NCBI GenBank assembly: GCA_023435565.1
Contig: JAEYRN010000048.1
Coordinates: forward strand, 1-64,000
Origin: Bacillota bacterium
Lineage (GTDB): Bacteria > Bacillota > UBA4882 > UBA8346
Reading direction: 5' to 3'
DNA length: 64,000 bases
Below, piece by piece: positions 44,614 to 53,867 of the stretch. The translations under genes and the position numbers were made by a program. Within the stretch, counting starts at the first letter, position 1. Each line of letters begins with the position of its first letter. The notes under the pieces are model-generated. The model was given only the letters and a program-made list of their open reading frames with translations. It ran no database searches and had not been told where the DNA came from.

Positions 44614-45381
44614 CTAAAAAAGGCTCCATTTTTTTCTCTTATAAAACGGAGTAGCGTTTTTCGTAGCATTCTTACCAAAATCAGTATTTAAAGGAATTAA
44701 ATCAATATATTCATCCTTGCCTAAATAACTTTGTGCAATAGCGGCGACTCGGGGAAATATAGCAGCCTTTTCACCAGTAAAATCAATAATAAATAACAAA
44801 TTAGGCTTTGCTTCACCTTCCATATGAGCTAAAAATAAATAGGCGCTTTCTACTTCCCTATTTTCATTAAAAAATTTAGATAATGCCTTTACCATCTCAT
44901 GTGGATAATTAGCTGGTTGGCCTAGCATTACATTGGTATCTTTTTTAATTACTATTTCCGATTTTCTTTGAGAAAAATATTGCATCAATTCGGGGGTGAT
45001 TACAATATTCTGACCATAAGGATTTATAACAAAACCTTTTACTCTTTGAGTATCATTATCTACCATTGATTTTAAATCTTCATATGTAGAAATAAGAGTT
45101 TCTTCTCTTTCCTTTGACCACTTGCCTAATTCTTCCCAATCAGTAAATGCCATAAAAAAAGAGTCGCCCGAATTGTTGGTCAACATCTTAAAGCTCATAG
45201 TTGTCCCTGCCTTTATTGTTCCATTTTCTATCTCGCCCTCTATTATAATAGGTGTCAGAAAATGAGCCTGGGTAATTTTTTCAATTAAGACAACTTCATT
45301 TTCAGCATTTTTTTCGTTCAAAAAATCATTCATTATCTTAACTAATTCTAGATTCGTCAACGGTTTGTTTACATCTATCAT
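44614..45381 (-). CDS. SseB-family protein (enhanced serine sensitivity)
   Basis: 255 aa. An SseB N-terminal domain (~20-130, with VKGFVINPYGQNIVITPELM at its end) and the SseB C-terminal domain (~145-245, with FIIDFTGEKAAIFPRVAAIA). In E. coli overexpression alters serine sensitivity; the biochemical role is not known. GAGGTG lies 7 bases before the ATG. Cytoplasmic, no signal. It follows the Kelch-like gene on the same strand. Confidence 0.8.
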   Translation of the reverse strand: MIDVNKPLTNLELVKIMNDFLNEKNAENEVVLIEKITQAHFLTPIIIEGEIENGTIKAGTTMSFKMLTNNSGDSFFMAFTDWEELGKWSKEREETLISTYEDLKSMVDNDTQRVKGFVINPYGQNIVITPELMQYFSQRKSEIVIKKDTNVMLGQPANYPHEMVKALSKFFNENREVESAYLFLAHMEGEAKPNLLFIIDFTGEKAAIFPRVAAIAQSYLGKDEYIDLIPLNTDFGKNATKNATPFYKRKKWSLF

Positions 45382-45437
45382 TTTTTCACCTCATTCTATG
45401 GAACCATATACCTTTTATAATCTCCTACATAAATTAA

Positions 45438-47399
45438 TTATTTTTCATAAATTTCAGCGCATGGTTTTTTTATATAAGTAGCATCGGTCCAATTAACTCC
45501 ATCGGTCGACCACAAGGCTCTCCCCCAACCGATAAGCCACATTTTGGATTGAAATTCCATACCTAGATTTCCGGAATAAGTTTCCAATACTACCGAATCG
45601 GTAACCCTGTTCCAATGAGAGCCATCTTCGGTATACCAGACATCACAGAGAATATCCCGGCTTCCTGTTTGCGCATCTACTGCTCCCCCGATTATCCAGA
45701 GTTTATCATTGAAAACTATAGAAGAATGATAGCTTCTACCTTGCCAGGGAATTGGAGCATTAACTTTGATCCAGTTTACACCGTCCGCAGAATGCCAAAC
45801 ATCATTAAAATCATGGTGTCTAGACCAAGTTGATTTTTTATCGCTTATAATTTCAGATCCCGTCCCGCCTATCAGCCACAACATACCGTTAAAAACATTC
45901 AAACTAAAACCCTGTCGTGGCACCCATGGATTTTTCTTAATCATTTTCCAATGAACTCCATCTATGGAACGCCAAACGCGACATACGGATCTCCAGGAGG
46001 TATTATTGTCATCAACAAATCGATCTTTATCCGAAACATAATCTTGGTATTCAATAAAATAGATTTGATTGTTAAAAAGAACCGCTTTTCCATATTCAAC
46101 ATTTTCAAAACTATGATCGGCCTCTTTCCGCCATTCGATACCATTTGTGGTCGAATAAATCCCTTCTTCTTTGCCGCGAAGCTGCCAAATTTTATTATTA
46201 AAGACAAAACAAGAATATCTAAAAACAGACTCATCCGATACCAATCGCCAATTACGACCGTTTATGGTTTGCCAGATACCCACGGTGAAAAGCCAGATCT
46301 TATTTTCATATATAATTCCCGATATATTGTCGTCTAACTGTTCCCAACCGGCGGTAGACTGTTTTCGGGCGAAAGGATGATTCCAAAAGCTACCGTCGAT
46401 TGTATAGAAGCAGTCTTCCTTAAACATCTTTTTAGTTTCTTTATCAATCGTAAATACCTTATTTCCTAAAATCCAAAGCCGGTCTTTAAAAACACAGGAA
46501 TTAATTTGCCAATTTATCTCGTCTCTGTTATACCCCGTCTTGTTCCAATTTATCCCATCGGAAGAAGACCAAGTTCCGCCTCTATGGATATACCAAAATT
46601 TATCCATATAAACCGCTAGCGCGAACTGCTCGTCGTCGAAACGCGCATTATGGTGAACAGGTATGATTTTTTTCCACTTTAACCCGTCATCGGAGCACCA
46701 AAAACAATCTTCAAATTGTTCTTTTACCCAAATTTGATTATTAAAGACAATCGCTTTCACATTAGTAGGACGAACCTGGTTCAAAAATCCCGGACCGCTG
46801 TCACTGACCTTTTCCCAAACGGAACCATCTTTGGAACGCCAAACATCAATATATTCGGTCTTGCGGTCGTGACCGCCGAAAAGCCAAATTTGATCCCGAA
46901 AGACAACACCGGTTTGATAAGCCCGAGGTTCCCAGCCCGCCTTTTCAGTGACCGGCTTCCAATGCTCCCCATCCGTAGAATTCCAAACATCGTTTTGATA
47001 ATGCCTTTCTTGATCTCCGGATGTTTTATATCCGCCCATCAACCATACTTTACCTTTAAATTCCAAAGTCACATGGGCGCATCGGGGCGACCACGGAGCA
47101 GAATTTAATGTTTCCCAATATAAACCATCTAAAGAACTTTTCGTATGAAAAGAGTAACGAACGCTTACTTTGTCCGGCCCCCAGCCTCCGCCATAAGTAA
47201 TGGAAAAATAACCGCCATAAATCCAAAGTTTATCTTTGAAAGCCAAAGCGGTATAATCGTTGAAATGAATGTAATTGCTCCCTGATTCATCACGCCCGGG
47301 TGAGTTAATAAATCCGGATAAACCAAAACATAGCAAAACAATAATTAGTACTAGTATAAAAATGATTATTATTGACTGAGACAACAACTTCACCTCCAT
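45438..47399 (-). CDS. Exported Kelch-like beta-propeller protein
   Basis: 653 aa. An N-terminal membrane anchor or signal (~7-28) is followed by at least ten repeats of the type W-S-x-DG-x2-W followed by hydrophobic FNNKIWLIGG strands, giving one or two beta propellers on the cell surface. No catalytic residues are recognised. ATG 47399 has GGAG 7 bases upstream. Such propellers bind proteins or sugars. Antisense frames inside it are shadows of the repeats. Confidence 0.78.
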   Translation of the reverse strand: MEVKLLSQSIIIIFILVLIIVLLCFGLSGFINSPGRDESGSNYIHFNDYTALAFKDKLWIYGGYFSITYGGGWGPDKVSVRYSFHTKSSLDGLYWETLNSAPWSPRCAHVTLEFKGKVWLMGGYKTSGDQERHYQNDVWNSTDGEHWKPVTEKAGWEPRAYQTGVVFRDQIWLFGGHDRKTEYIDVWRSKDGSVWEKVSDSGPGFLNQVRPTNVKAIVFNNQIWVKEQFEDCFWCSDDGLKWKKIIPVHHNARFDDEQFALAVYMDKFWYIHRGGTWSSSDGINWNKTGYNRDEINWQINSCVFKDRLWILGNKVFTIDKETKKMFKEDCFYTIDGSFWNHPFARKQSTAGWEQLDDNISGIIYENKIWLFTVGIWQTINGRNWRLVSDESVFRYSCFVFNNKIWQLRGKEEGIYSTTNGIEWRKEADHSFENVEYGKAVLFNNQIYFIEYQDYVSDKDRFVDDNNTSWRSVCRVWRSIDGVHWKMIKKNPWVPRQGFSLNVFNGMLWLIGGTGSEIISDKKSTWSRHHDFNDVWHSADGVNWIKVNAPIPWQGRSYHSSIVFNDKLWIIGGAVDAQTGSRDILCDVWYTEDGSHWNRVTDSVVLETYSGNLGMEFQSKMWLIGWGRALWSTDGVNWTDATYIKKPCAEIYEK

Positions 47400-47582
47400 C
47401 AAAATTCTCCATAAACATAGAACATCTTAGCTTAGACAAGCTTGACCTATATATAATCGATATAAGCTACAAAAATAGCCCAAACCTCACAACTCTTATT
47501 TCTCTCCTAAATATAAATCTCCCTTCCAATTCCAAAAAATCAATCCACCTACCAAATCACCCATCATAGCTAAAGAAAAATT

Positions 47583-48341
47583 TTGGCCCATACCAAAACC
47601 GACGATCAAATGGGTTTATTCGCCAATGCGTTATACCGCAGGGAAAAAGGGCTCCCCTTTTTGGACAAAATAAAAAAAAATGGACTAGAGAGAGGCTATA
47701 TCATAGATGTGATTAAAGCCGGTATCTTACGGGAACACTATTTTTCCACGGTTGAGAAGCTATATTTCCGGGGATTAAAATGTAACCCTTATCTAATCAG
47801 CGTTTATAATGACCTGGCCGATTTGTATTACGGTTTATCGCGGATGATTAAATCCTGGCAATGTTGGAATCTGGCCCGGAGTCTCAACCCGGCGTATCCG
47901 GATTTGGAACACGTCTATGAGCTGGAAACAATGCTACTCAGCCCAAACCCCACCCCCACCAGCCCAAATGTAAAATCTATAAAAAAATTACAGAAAATTA
48001 CTAAATTGAAAAGGGTATTTTTGGCATTCGCCGAATTATACCAATCACCCGGGTATCCATTGCCACGCCGCATATCGCCTCACCCCGTCCGGTGGCAACT
48101 CGATTATCGTTTCTTAATCGCCCCTCTCCTTGACCCGCTGCCGTTTTCGATTGTTCAGGAGAGGGGTCAGTTTGGTTTCATTTCGATAATATACTTTTTC
48201 AAAAAGCATTTTAAAGATAACAAGCTAAAACCTGCATCTAACATCTTTCCCCTCTCCAAACAACCAAAACACGCTCATTTATCATGGAGAGGGGAACGGC
48301 AATCAAGTAAAATCAACTACTCAAAGTATCGAAAGGGGTGA
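47583..48341 (+). CDS. TPR-like protein with a composite C-terminus
   Basis: Residues ~10-125 of the 252-aa frame look like a TPR-like helical region (CNPYLISVYNDLADLYYGLS, SWQCWNLARSLNPAYPDLEH). After ~125 the composition changes and the frame runs through the repeat sequence of the DUF559 element, which is unlikely to be real protein. No ribosome site precedes TTG 47583 or ATG 47610. Probably a truncated gene disrupted by the repeat. No function assigned. Confidence 0.4.
   Translation: MAHTKTDDQMGLFANALYRREKGLPFLDKIKKNGLERGYIIDVIKAGILREHYFSTVEKLYFRGLKCNPYLISVYNDLADLYYGLSRMIKSWQCWNLARSLNPAYPDLEHVYELETMLLSPNPTPTSPNVKSIKKLQKITKLKRVFLAFAELYQSPGYPLPRRISPHPVRWQLDYRFLIAPLLDPLPFSIVQERGQFGFISIIYFFKKHFKDNKLKPASNIFPLSKQPKHAHLSWRGERQSSKINYSKYRKG
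48060..48170. repeat. Inverted partial copy of the DUF559-associated repeat
   Basis: CGCCTCACCCC near 48076 is the inverse of GGGGTGAGGCG in the two main repeats. CCCCTCTCCTTGA (48122) and its imperfect inverse TCAGGAGAGGGG make a palindrome of the same CCCCTCTCC type. Confidence 0.5.
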
Positions 48342-48346
48342 GGCGA
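48226..48346 (+). repeat. Left 121-bp direct repeat of the DUF559 element
   Basis: It contains CCCCTCTCC and its inverse GGAGAGGGG around a loop, then GGGGTGAGGCG as the ribosome site of the nuclease gene. It differs from the right copy at 11 of 121 positions by my hand count. Confidence 0.85.
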
Positions 48347-48690
48347 TGATCACCGATCGCGTCCGCGAATTCAGAAAAAATCCAACCCCAAGTGAAATAG
48401 CCTTATGGCAAATACTCCGTAATCGACAAATTAACGGCCAAAAATTTCGCCGCCAGCATCCCATCAAAGTGATTTGTCAAGGTAGGATTCGATATTTTAT
48501 TGCTGATTTCTATTGTTATCAAAAAAAGCTGGTAATCGAAGTAGATGGGAAAATCCATGAAAACCAAAGAGAATACGATGAATATCGAACATTTCTCATC
48601 AATCAACTTGGTATTAAAGTCATGAGAATAGCCAATGAGGAACTTAACGATATAGCCGCAGTCACCGCTAAAATAAAATCCGTATTATAA
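48346..48690 (+). CDS. DUF559 Vsr-like endonuclease
   Basis: 114 aa. A PD-(D/E)XK fold: FRKNPTPSEIALWQILRNRQ, then FRRQHPI, IADFYCYQKKLVIEVDG with the D and E-x-D catalytic residues, and GIKVMRIANEE. DUF559 proteins are related to the Vsr very-short-patch nuclease and are often found beside repeats. The ATG lies at the edge of the left 121-bp repeat, which supplies its ribosome site. The right repeat follows it. Confidence 0.85.
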   Translation: MITDRVREFRKNPTPSEIALWQILRNRQINGQKFRRQHPIKVICQGRIRYFIADFYCYQKKLVIEVDGKIHENQREYDEYRTFLINQLGIKVMRIANEELNDIAAVTAKIKSVL

Positions 48691-48706
48691 CATAATCATT
48701 CAAACT

Positions 48707-48827
48707 TAAAACTTGAATCTGCCATCTTTCCCCTCTCCAAACAACCAAAAAACCCTCATTTATCATGGAGAGGGGAACGGCAACCAAGTAAAATCAACCA
48801 TCCAAAGTATCAAAAGGGGTGAGGCGA
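48707..48827 (+). repeat. Right 121-bp direct repeat of the DUF559 element
   Basis: Same orientation and length as the left copy at 48226, with 11 differences counted by eye. No ORF begins at its end. Confidence 0.85.
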
Positions 48828-48864
48828 AAAATAACCGCCGGATAATCAAAAAGATCCATCCGAT

Positions 48865-48891
48865 TTCGGAGCGCCCGCAAAGCGCTCCGAA
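48865..48891. repeat. 10-bp perfect hairpin downstream of the DUF559 element
   Basis: TTCGGAGCGC pairs with GCGCTCCGAA around a 7-base loop. No T tract, so it is probably not an ordinary terminator. Confidence 0.45.
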
Positions 48892-49004
48892 TTATCTTCA
48901 GGACCTCAGTTTTAATGACCCTTCATAAGTATAAACCCGTAGAAGGATTATTACGTAATTAACACCAATAATATATATTATAATCCCTATCGAAAGAGGC
49001 ATCT

Positions 49005-49664
49005 ATGGAGAAACTGGAGTTCAAAATCGGAGACGACATTCTTCAAACACTATGCTCCTCCGATCCGAGGATGGCATTATTGATCAAGAAAATCGGCAAC
49101 TACGAACTAAATCTACGGACCGATTACTTTCCCTCTTTAGTAAGATCAATCATCGGCCAACAGCTTTCGGTAGTAGTGGCCCGGACCATCTGGCAAAGGA
49201 CCGAAACTCTTTGCGGCGAGGTTACGCCACAGGTAATAGCTTGTCTCGACGATGGCGAGCTTAAAAAAATCGGCTTATCCGGGAAAAAAATTAGTTACAT
49301 CAAAGACCTCTCCCAAAGGGTCTTAAACGGAGAAATCGATTTAAACAGGTTCGTATCGCTGCCGGACAACGAAATAATCGATCGGCTGGTTAAGGTCAAA
49401 GGTATCGGGAGATGGACGGCGGAGATGTTTCTGATTTTCTCCCTTGGCAGACCGGATGTGCTTTCCCTCGGGGATTTAGGATTAAAAAGATCAATTGAGT
49501 GGCTTTACGGACTTAAAAAACCCCCGGCCGAGAGGACCATGTGTATGTATGCGAAAAAATGGGTCCCATACCGGACGGTAGCCTCCCTTTATTTATGGGA
49601 AGTACTCAACCGAGGATTGATTAAAGGGAATAGCGAGCAGTTAAGAAACCCGGAACAGCCCTAG
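49005..49664 (+). CDS. AlkA-type DNA-3-methyladenine glycosylase (HhH-GPD)
   Basis: 219 aa. The helix-hairpin-helix VKGIGRWTAEMFLIF and the downstream catalytic Asp in LSLGDLGLKRSI are the AlkA/HhH-GPD signature. It removes alkylated bases from DNA. Shorter than E. coli AlkA because the N-terminal wing is reduced, as in many Bacillota. AAAGAGG lies 5 bases before the ATG. No Ada-type neighbour. Confidence 0.88.
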   Translation: MEKLEFKIGDDILQTLCSSDPRMALLIKKIGNYELNLRTDYFPSLVRSIIGQQLSVVVARTIWQRTETLCGEVTPQVIACLDDGELKKIGLSGKKISYIKDLSQRVLNGEIDLNRFVSLPDNEIIDRLVKVKGIGRWTAEMFLIFSLGRPDVLSLGDLGLKRSIEWLYGLKKPPAERTMCMYAKKWVPYRTVASLYLWEVLNRGLIKGNSEQLRNPEQP

Positions 49665-49697
49665 TAACCAACTCAATTACGACGCGGTTTGGGTTAG

Positions 49698-50459
49698 TTA
49701 AGTGACCTTAATCCCTCGGCCACGGAGATATTCTTTTAATACCTTAATCTCAATAACGCCGAAATGGAATATGGAAGCGGCCAGCAGAATCGTAGCGCCC
49801 GACTGTGCGGCCTCATAAAAATGCTCCAATCTTCCCGCGCCGCCCGAAGCTACCACTTCAGCCGAAACAACTTCCTTAATGGCTTTGATCACCGGTAAAT
49901 CATAACCACTACGCGAACCGTCACCGGCCTTGCTGGTAGGCAGAATAACCGGAACGCCATAACCGTCAACTCGTTTGGCCCATTCTACGGCGTCCGCTCC
50001 GGTGGCGGTCCGTCCGCCATTGATATAAACTTCATATCCTGAAGGCATGGCGGCGTTCCGATCTACATCAATAGCCACCGTCACTTTATCAGCGCCAAAT
50101 TCTTTGACGAGCTCCGGAATCAGTTCCGGTTTCCTAAAGGCGGCGCTGCTAACGGAGATCTTATTCGCTCCCGCATTCAGCACAGCTTCGGCTGATTTCA
50201 GATCGGAGATTCCGCCGCCAACTGTAAAGGGGATGGTTGTGACCTCAGCGACCTTCTTTACCACATCAAGCATAGTGGCTCTTCCTTCAACCGTGGCCGT
50301 AATATCGAGCATCGCCAATTCATCCGCGCCTTTATCGCAATATGCCTGCGCACATTGGACCGGATCACCCGCATCCCGAATATCCACAAAGTGGACACCC
50401 TTGACGACCCGTCCGTTCTGCATATCAAGACATGGCATAATCTTAATTGGTCGATTCAT
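49698..50459 (-). CDS. hisF: Imidazole glycerol phosphate synthase subunit HisF (orphan)
   Basis: 253 aa, full length. MPCLDMQNGRVVKGVHF carries the first catalytic Asp; VAIDVDRN the second (Asp130 equivalent). ILPTSKAGDGSRSGYDLP replaces the common ILLTSMDxDGTKxGYD, so the loop near 175 differs but keeps the Asp-Gly pair. It makes IGP and AICAR in histidine synthesis, but no HisH or other his gene is in the window. It could be a solitary paralogue. GGGAGG lies before the ATG. Confidence 0.85.
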   Translation of the reverse strand: MNRPIKIMPCLDMQNGRVVKGVHFVDIRDAGDPVQCAQAYCDKGADELAMLDITATVEGRATMLDVVKKVAEVTTIPFTVGGGISDLKSAEAVLNAGANKISVSSAAFRKPELIPELVKEFGADKVTVAIDVDRNAAMPSGYEVYINGGRTATGADAVEWAKRVDGYGVPVILPTSKAGDGSRSGYDLPVIKAIKEVVSAEVVASGGAGRLEHFYEAAQSGATILLAASIFHFGVIEIKVLKEYLRGRGIKVT

Positions 50460-50591
50460 GTTTTACCTCCCTGTCGTATTTTTTCAACCAATAGTATACA
50501 TCATTTACCGTTAATCGCCAATCCTAACATCCCGCATACATCAAGTATTTTTCATTTATAGTTTGATAGTAATTTTAAACACTTTTGAAAT

Positions 50592-51296
50592 TTAGTTTCT
50601 CACCAGAAAAAAACCATCCTCATCCATCTCCAGCTTGAGCATAGCTTGGGCTATCATATTACCAGTCCTAGAAGCTTCAACTTGCAAATAAATGTTGAAA
50701 CTTGAGACTGTCCTTTTTTCTTTTGGATCAATACTCCAATAAATTTCATTCTTCTGTGTCAAGATATCTGCTCCCAACTCGGTGACTGTACCGTCCCAAC
50801 TTAGGAACCGGCCGTACTCCGCGACCCAATGATAGGTTATATCTTTTGTTGTTCTATCGCCGGTGAACTTTGCGACCAAAGGAATACCGATCGTTGAAGA
50901 CATAGCCGGACTGTACTCTTTTATTAGAGGTTCGATTGTAACCCTGGGGGTAAAACGGTGATAAACATTGAACACCCCGAAAACCACTAAAATCGCCAAT
51001 ACTCCCAGAGCGGGAACCAGAGTATTGGTTTTAAAAATCGAAAAAAAGGAACGCCGTCCGGCTTCATTTTTTAAAGCTTCTTGCCGGACCCTCTGCCGCC
51101 AAACAGGACTAAAATGTATATTGGCTGTAGTCTGTGATTCCTGCTCAAACATCTCAAGCGCCCGTTTCATTTCTTGGTATTCCTCACGACAGCCGGGACA
51201 GGTTCGAAGATGTTCTTGTAACTGACGGGCTAAAAGACTGCTGATCTCTCCGGTCACCATCTTTTCAAGATGCATCCGTACGTTATAACAGTTCAT
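50592..51296 (-). CDS. Zinc-finger (zf-HC2) anti-sigma-like membrane protein
   Basis: 234 aa. The N-terminal ~45 residues carry the H-x3-C-x2-C motif HLRTCPGCREEYQEM of zf-HC2 anti-sigma factors. A single membrane segment (~100-120) follows, then a beta-rich extracytoplasmic domain. No sigma factor gene is adjacent, so the partner is unknown. Confidence 0.78.
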   Translation of the reverse strand: MNCYNVRMHLEKMVTGEISSLLARQLQEHLRTCPGCREEYQEMKRALEMFEQESQTTANIHFSPVWRQRVRQEALKNEAGRRSFFSIFKTNTLVPALGVLAILVVFGVFNVYHRFTPRVTIEPLIKEYSPAMSSTIGIPLVAKFTGDRTTKDITYHWVAEYGRFLSWDGTVTELGADILTQKNEIYWSIDPKEKRTVSSFNIYLQVEASRTGNMIAQAMLKLEMDEDGFFLVRN

Positions 51297-51544
51297 TTTT
51301 AAAGCCCTCCGTCAAAAAAATCTATTGTAGTTAAGGACCTAACATTAGACTACTCCTCATCTTCTTAAGTTCAATTATACTCTAGGCAAGTATTTTATTA
51401 AAGTCAATTTGAAGACCGGTTTGCCCCTACATTTGTCCCTCTTACCATAATTTAAGAACAGAATAAAACGATAATCAATTCAAAATTAAAGTTTTGGATT
51501 ATAATTAAATTCTTCAATAAAATCTTAAATTGGAGTGATTATGA

Positions 51545-52648
51545 ATGCGATTGTTTAAAGTAATTTTTTTCAGTATGTTTTTACTCTTTCTTGGTCAAGG
51601 TATACTTTTTGCTGCCGATGATACTTCAGCTACTGATTCAGTCGATTCCCAAACACATTTCTTTGGATTTCCAATATTATCACAATCTCCGGAGACGGGG
51701 TTCGCGGTTGGCGGTTATTTTATGGCGTACCGCTATCCTAATCCCGCCAATCAAGTGAACATGGATTCACTAACCGGGATCCTGATCTATACTGAAAAGG
51801 AGCAATTAATTTTAAATCTTGGTGTTAATAAGTATTTTCAGGATGACCGGTACTTGTTGACAGTCGATACCGGTTATGTTGATTTTCCAAGCTATTTTTA
51901 TGGAATTGGTACTGATAACAAAAAGGATATCGAAGATCTGGAAGAGGAGTTCACTCTCATCTCCAAATCATTTCAAGGTAGTTTTCTTTTGAAAATTTCT
52001 CCAAATATTTATTTTGGACCAACATTGGCATATTGCCATTTCGATGTCGAAGATCGGGAAGCGGGCGGATTACTGACTACGGGCGATATAAACGGATCTG
52101 ACGGCGTAATAGTTTCAGGAGGCGGGTTTAAGCTGATACGTGATACCCGCGATGACGGTTTTTTACCCCAACACGGGTCATTGTTCGATGTCCAGGTAAC
52201 TGGTTATCGTAAAAGCTGGGGTAGTGACGAAGATTTTTCCCAATTAATAACGAACTATCGGCGGTTTTGGCCGTTCCGTGAAACCGGAACTTTTGCTTTA
52301 ATGACTACTTTAGAATTGAGTGACGGCGAAGTACCCTTTGAAATGATGCCTTCTCTAGGAGGACTAATGCGTGGGTATATGGACGGCCGTTTTCGTGATA
52401 ATAATTGCGCCGTATTTCAAGGCGAATATCGTTTTCCGATTATTACCCGTCTCAGCGGTGTCGCCTTTGCCGGTTTGGGAGAAGTTGCTCCTGAAATCGA
52501 CAAATTTAACTCAGATAATATCAAAGCAGCCGGAGGATTTGGATTAAGGTTTCGGATTGATCCCAACCAAAAAATTAACCTCCGTTTCGATATTGGGTTA
52601 AGCGAAGACGGAGTCTATACTTATATTAACTTTATGGAGGCTTTTTAA
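51545..52648 (+). CDS. BamA/TamA-like (Omp85) outer-membrane protein
   Basis: 367 aa with a signal peptide (~23 residues). The body has the features of a bacterial surface antigen domain: GFPILSQSPETGFAVGG near the start, GGFKLIRDTRDDGFLPQHGS near 195, the GLMRGYMDGRFRDNN loop near 280 that recalls the RGY/F motif, and a terminal INFMEAF with final Phe. No POTRA domains precede it, unlike BamA. Probably a short Omp85-type barrel, direct evidence of an outer membrane. Confidence 0.8.
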   Translation: MRLFKVIFFSMFLLFLGQGILFAADDTSATDSVDSQTHFFGFPILSQSPETGFAVGGYFMAYRYPNPANQVNMDSLTGILIYTEKEQLILNLGVNKYFQDDRYLLTVDTGYVDFPSYFYGIGTDNKKDIEDLEEEFTLISKSFQGSFLLKISPNIYFGPTLAYCHFDVEDREAGGLLTTGDINGSDGVIVSGGGFKLIRDTRDDGFLPQHGSLFDVQVTGYRKSWGSDEDFSQLITNYRRFWPFRETGTFALMTTLELSDGEVPFEMMPSLGGLMRGYMDGRFRDNNCAVFQGEYRFPIITRLSGVAFAGLGEVAPEIDKFNSDNIKAAGGFGLRFRIDPNQKINLRFDIGLSEDGVYTYINFMEAF

Positions 52649-52712
52649 TAAGATATCTCATTCATAATTATATTTCTAAAAACGTCAAAGATGATTCTTA
52701 CATAATTTTGGA

Positions 52713-52741
52713 TTTACTCGATTCATAAAATTCTATATAAT
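52713..52741 (+). promoter_or_regulatory. Probable promoter of the LytTR gene
   Basis: TTTACT (52713-52718), 17-base spacer, perfect TATAAT (52736-52741), 34 bases before the ATG. Confidence 0.45.
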
Positions 52742-52775
52742 TATAAATGTATCATTTTATGATTGCGAGTATATA

Positions 52776-53342
52776 ATGAAAATCAGTGTGAACTGTACAC
52801 ATAATGTCCGTGGAATCCTTCAGGAGTTGCTTTCAGCACGGAATATAAAAATCGAGGAGGAGTCCGGCGTATGTATTGTCGAAGCGGGTTGCGATGTTCC
52901 CAAAGGTAAGATCGCAATCATTTTCGAGTTGGATAACCTAGGACATCTCATTGAATTGTTGGATAAATTAACTCGAGTCAGTGACGACAGCCCAAACACA
53001 ATCATTGGCAGATCGAATGATGACTCTTATCAAATTATTGCCTATCCGCACATTTATTACTTTGAAGCCAGAGGCAATTATGTCTATTGTATTGCGGCGG
53101 GCGCAACTCTTGATTCGCCCCGGGAATATCGGATTAAGGAAAAGTTATACGAGCTTGAAGCACGGCTTCCGCAGAACCGCTTTTTAAGAGTAGGAAAATC
53201 CTATATAGTTAATATTGACAATGTCAATGAGATTATTCCCTGGTTTGGCAGACGTTTAATACTTCGGTTTATTGATGGAAAAAAGGAAATTGAAGTATCC
53301 CGAAATTATGTAAAGAGTTTGAAAGATTTTTTAGGTATGTAG
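52776..53342 (+). CDS. LytTR-domain DNA-binding regulator
   Basis: 188 aa. The last ~100 residues are a LytTR DNA-binding domain (YYFEARGNYVYCIA, FLRVGKSYIVNIDNVNEI, IEVSRNYVKSLKDFL). The N-terminal ~85 residues are not a CheY-like receiver. It is paired with a four-helix membrane protein 9 bases downstream, the known LytTR-DUF3021 arrangement in Bacillota. Confidence 0.88.
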   Translation: MKISVNCTHNVRGILQELLSARNIKIEEESGVCIVEAGCDVPKGKIAIIFELDNLGHLIELLDKLTRVSDDSPNTIIGRSNDDSYQIIAYPHIYYFEARGNYVYCIAAGATLDSPREYRIKEKLYELEARLPQNRFLRVGKSYIVNIDNVNEIIPWFGRRLILRFIDGKKEIEVSRNYVKSLKDFLGM

Positions 53343-53351
53343 AGGTTAATT

Positions 53352-53831
53352 ATGAACAAACACAAATTTTACATCTGGAACGCATTTTGGTCAAGTTTGA
53401 TCGGCTTGAGTGTATTTATTTTTGCTTTATTAACCTGGGGATGGCAGATTTCATATCATCAATTAATTAATATAATTGTAGATCACCCCTTGAGTTTTTT
53501 ATCCAACATGTTATTTTCCATGGCCGTTGGAGCTATAATCGGGACAGTTTCTCTCTTTTTTGTTTTCCAAATCTTTTTAAAATTAACTCAAAAACCGTTA
53601 ATCGGTTTTATTTCAAATTTCGTAGTAGTGGCACTCATGAATATTATAGGGGCAATTGTTTTTGGAGTTCGAACTTATCAACAATTCATCCAAACAGAAT
53701 GGTTTTTGGCCTTGATAATTTCCGAAGCGCTGAGTTTCTTTCTGATCTCTCACTGGTACCAGCGGCTTAAGTTTTATAAGGAAAAATTGGAACAAAAAAA
53801 GGAGTCCCTACGAAAACTTGAAAGTCAATAA
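53352..53831 (+). CDS. DUF3021-like four-TM membrane protein
   Basis: 159 aa. Four membrane segments (~12-30, 47-67, 76-96, 102-125) and a charged C-terminal coiled tail (YKEKLEQKKESLRKL). DUF3021 proteins are usually encoded just after a LytTR regulator, as here, and may restrain it at the membrane. Separated by 9 bases from that gene. Confidence 0.75.
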   Translation: MNKHKFYIWNAFWSSLIGLSVFIFALLTWGWQISYHQLINIIVDHPLSFLSNMLFSMAVGAIIGTVSLFFVFQIFLKLTQKPLIGFISNFVVVALMNIIGAIVFGVRTYQQFIQTEWFLALIISEALSFFLISHWYQRLKFYKEKLEQKKESLRKLESQ

Positions 53832-53836
53832 TCTAC

Positions 53837-53867
53837 GGCTTCCTCTCTAATGAGGCGGCCTTTTTTT
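53837..53867 (+). terminator. Terminator after the LytTR-DUF3021 pair
   Basis: GGC-TT-CCTC pairs with GAGG-CG-GCC across a 6-base loop, then TTTTTTT. The next ~346 bases before the SLH gene hold nothing I can name. Confidence 0.75.

Noticed and set aside
45438..47399. Several plus-strand frames inside the Kelch-like gene
   Set aside because: They are antisense shadows produced by the repeats, with no ribosome sites.
48226..48827. CRISPR repeats
   Set aside because: Two 121-bp repeats flanking one gene; no short repeats with regular spacers.
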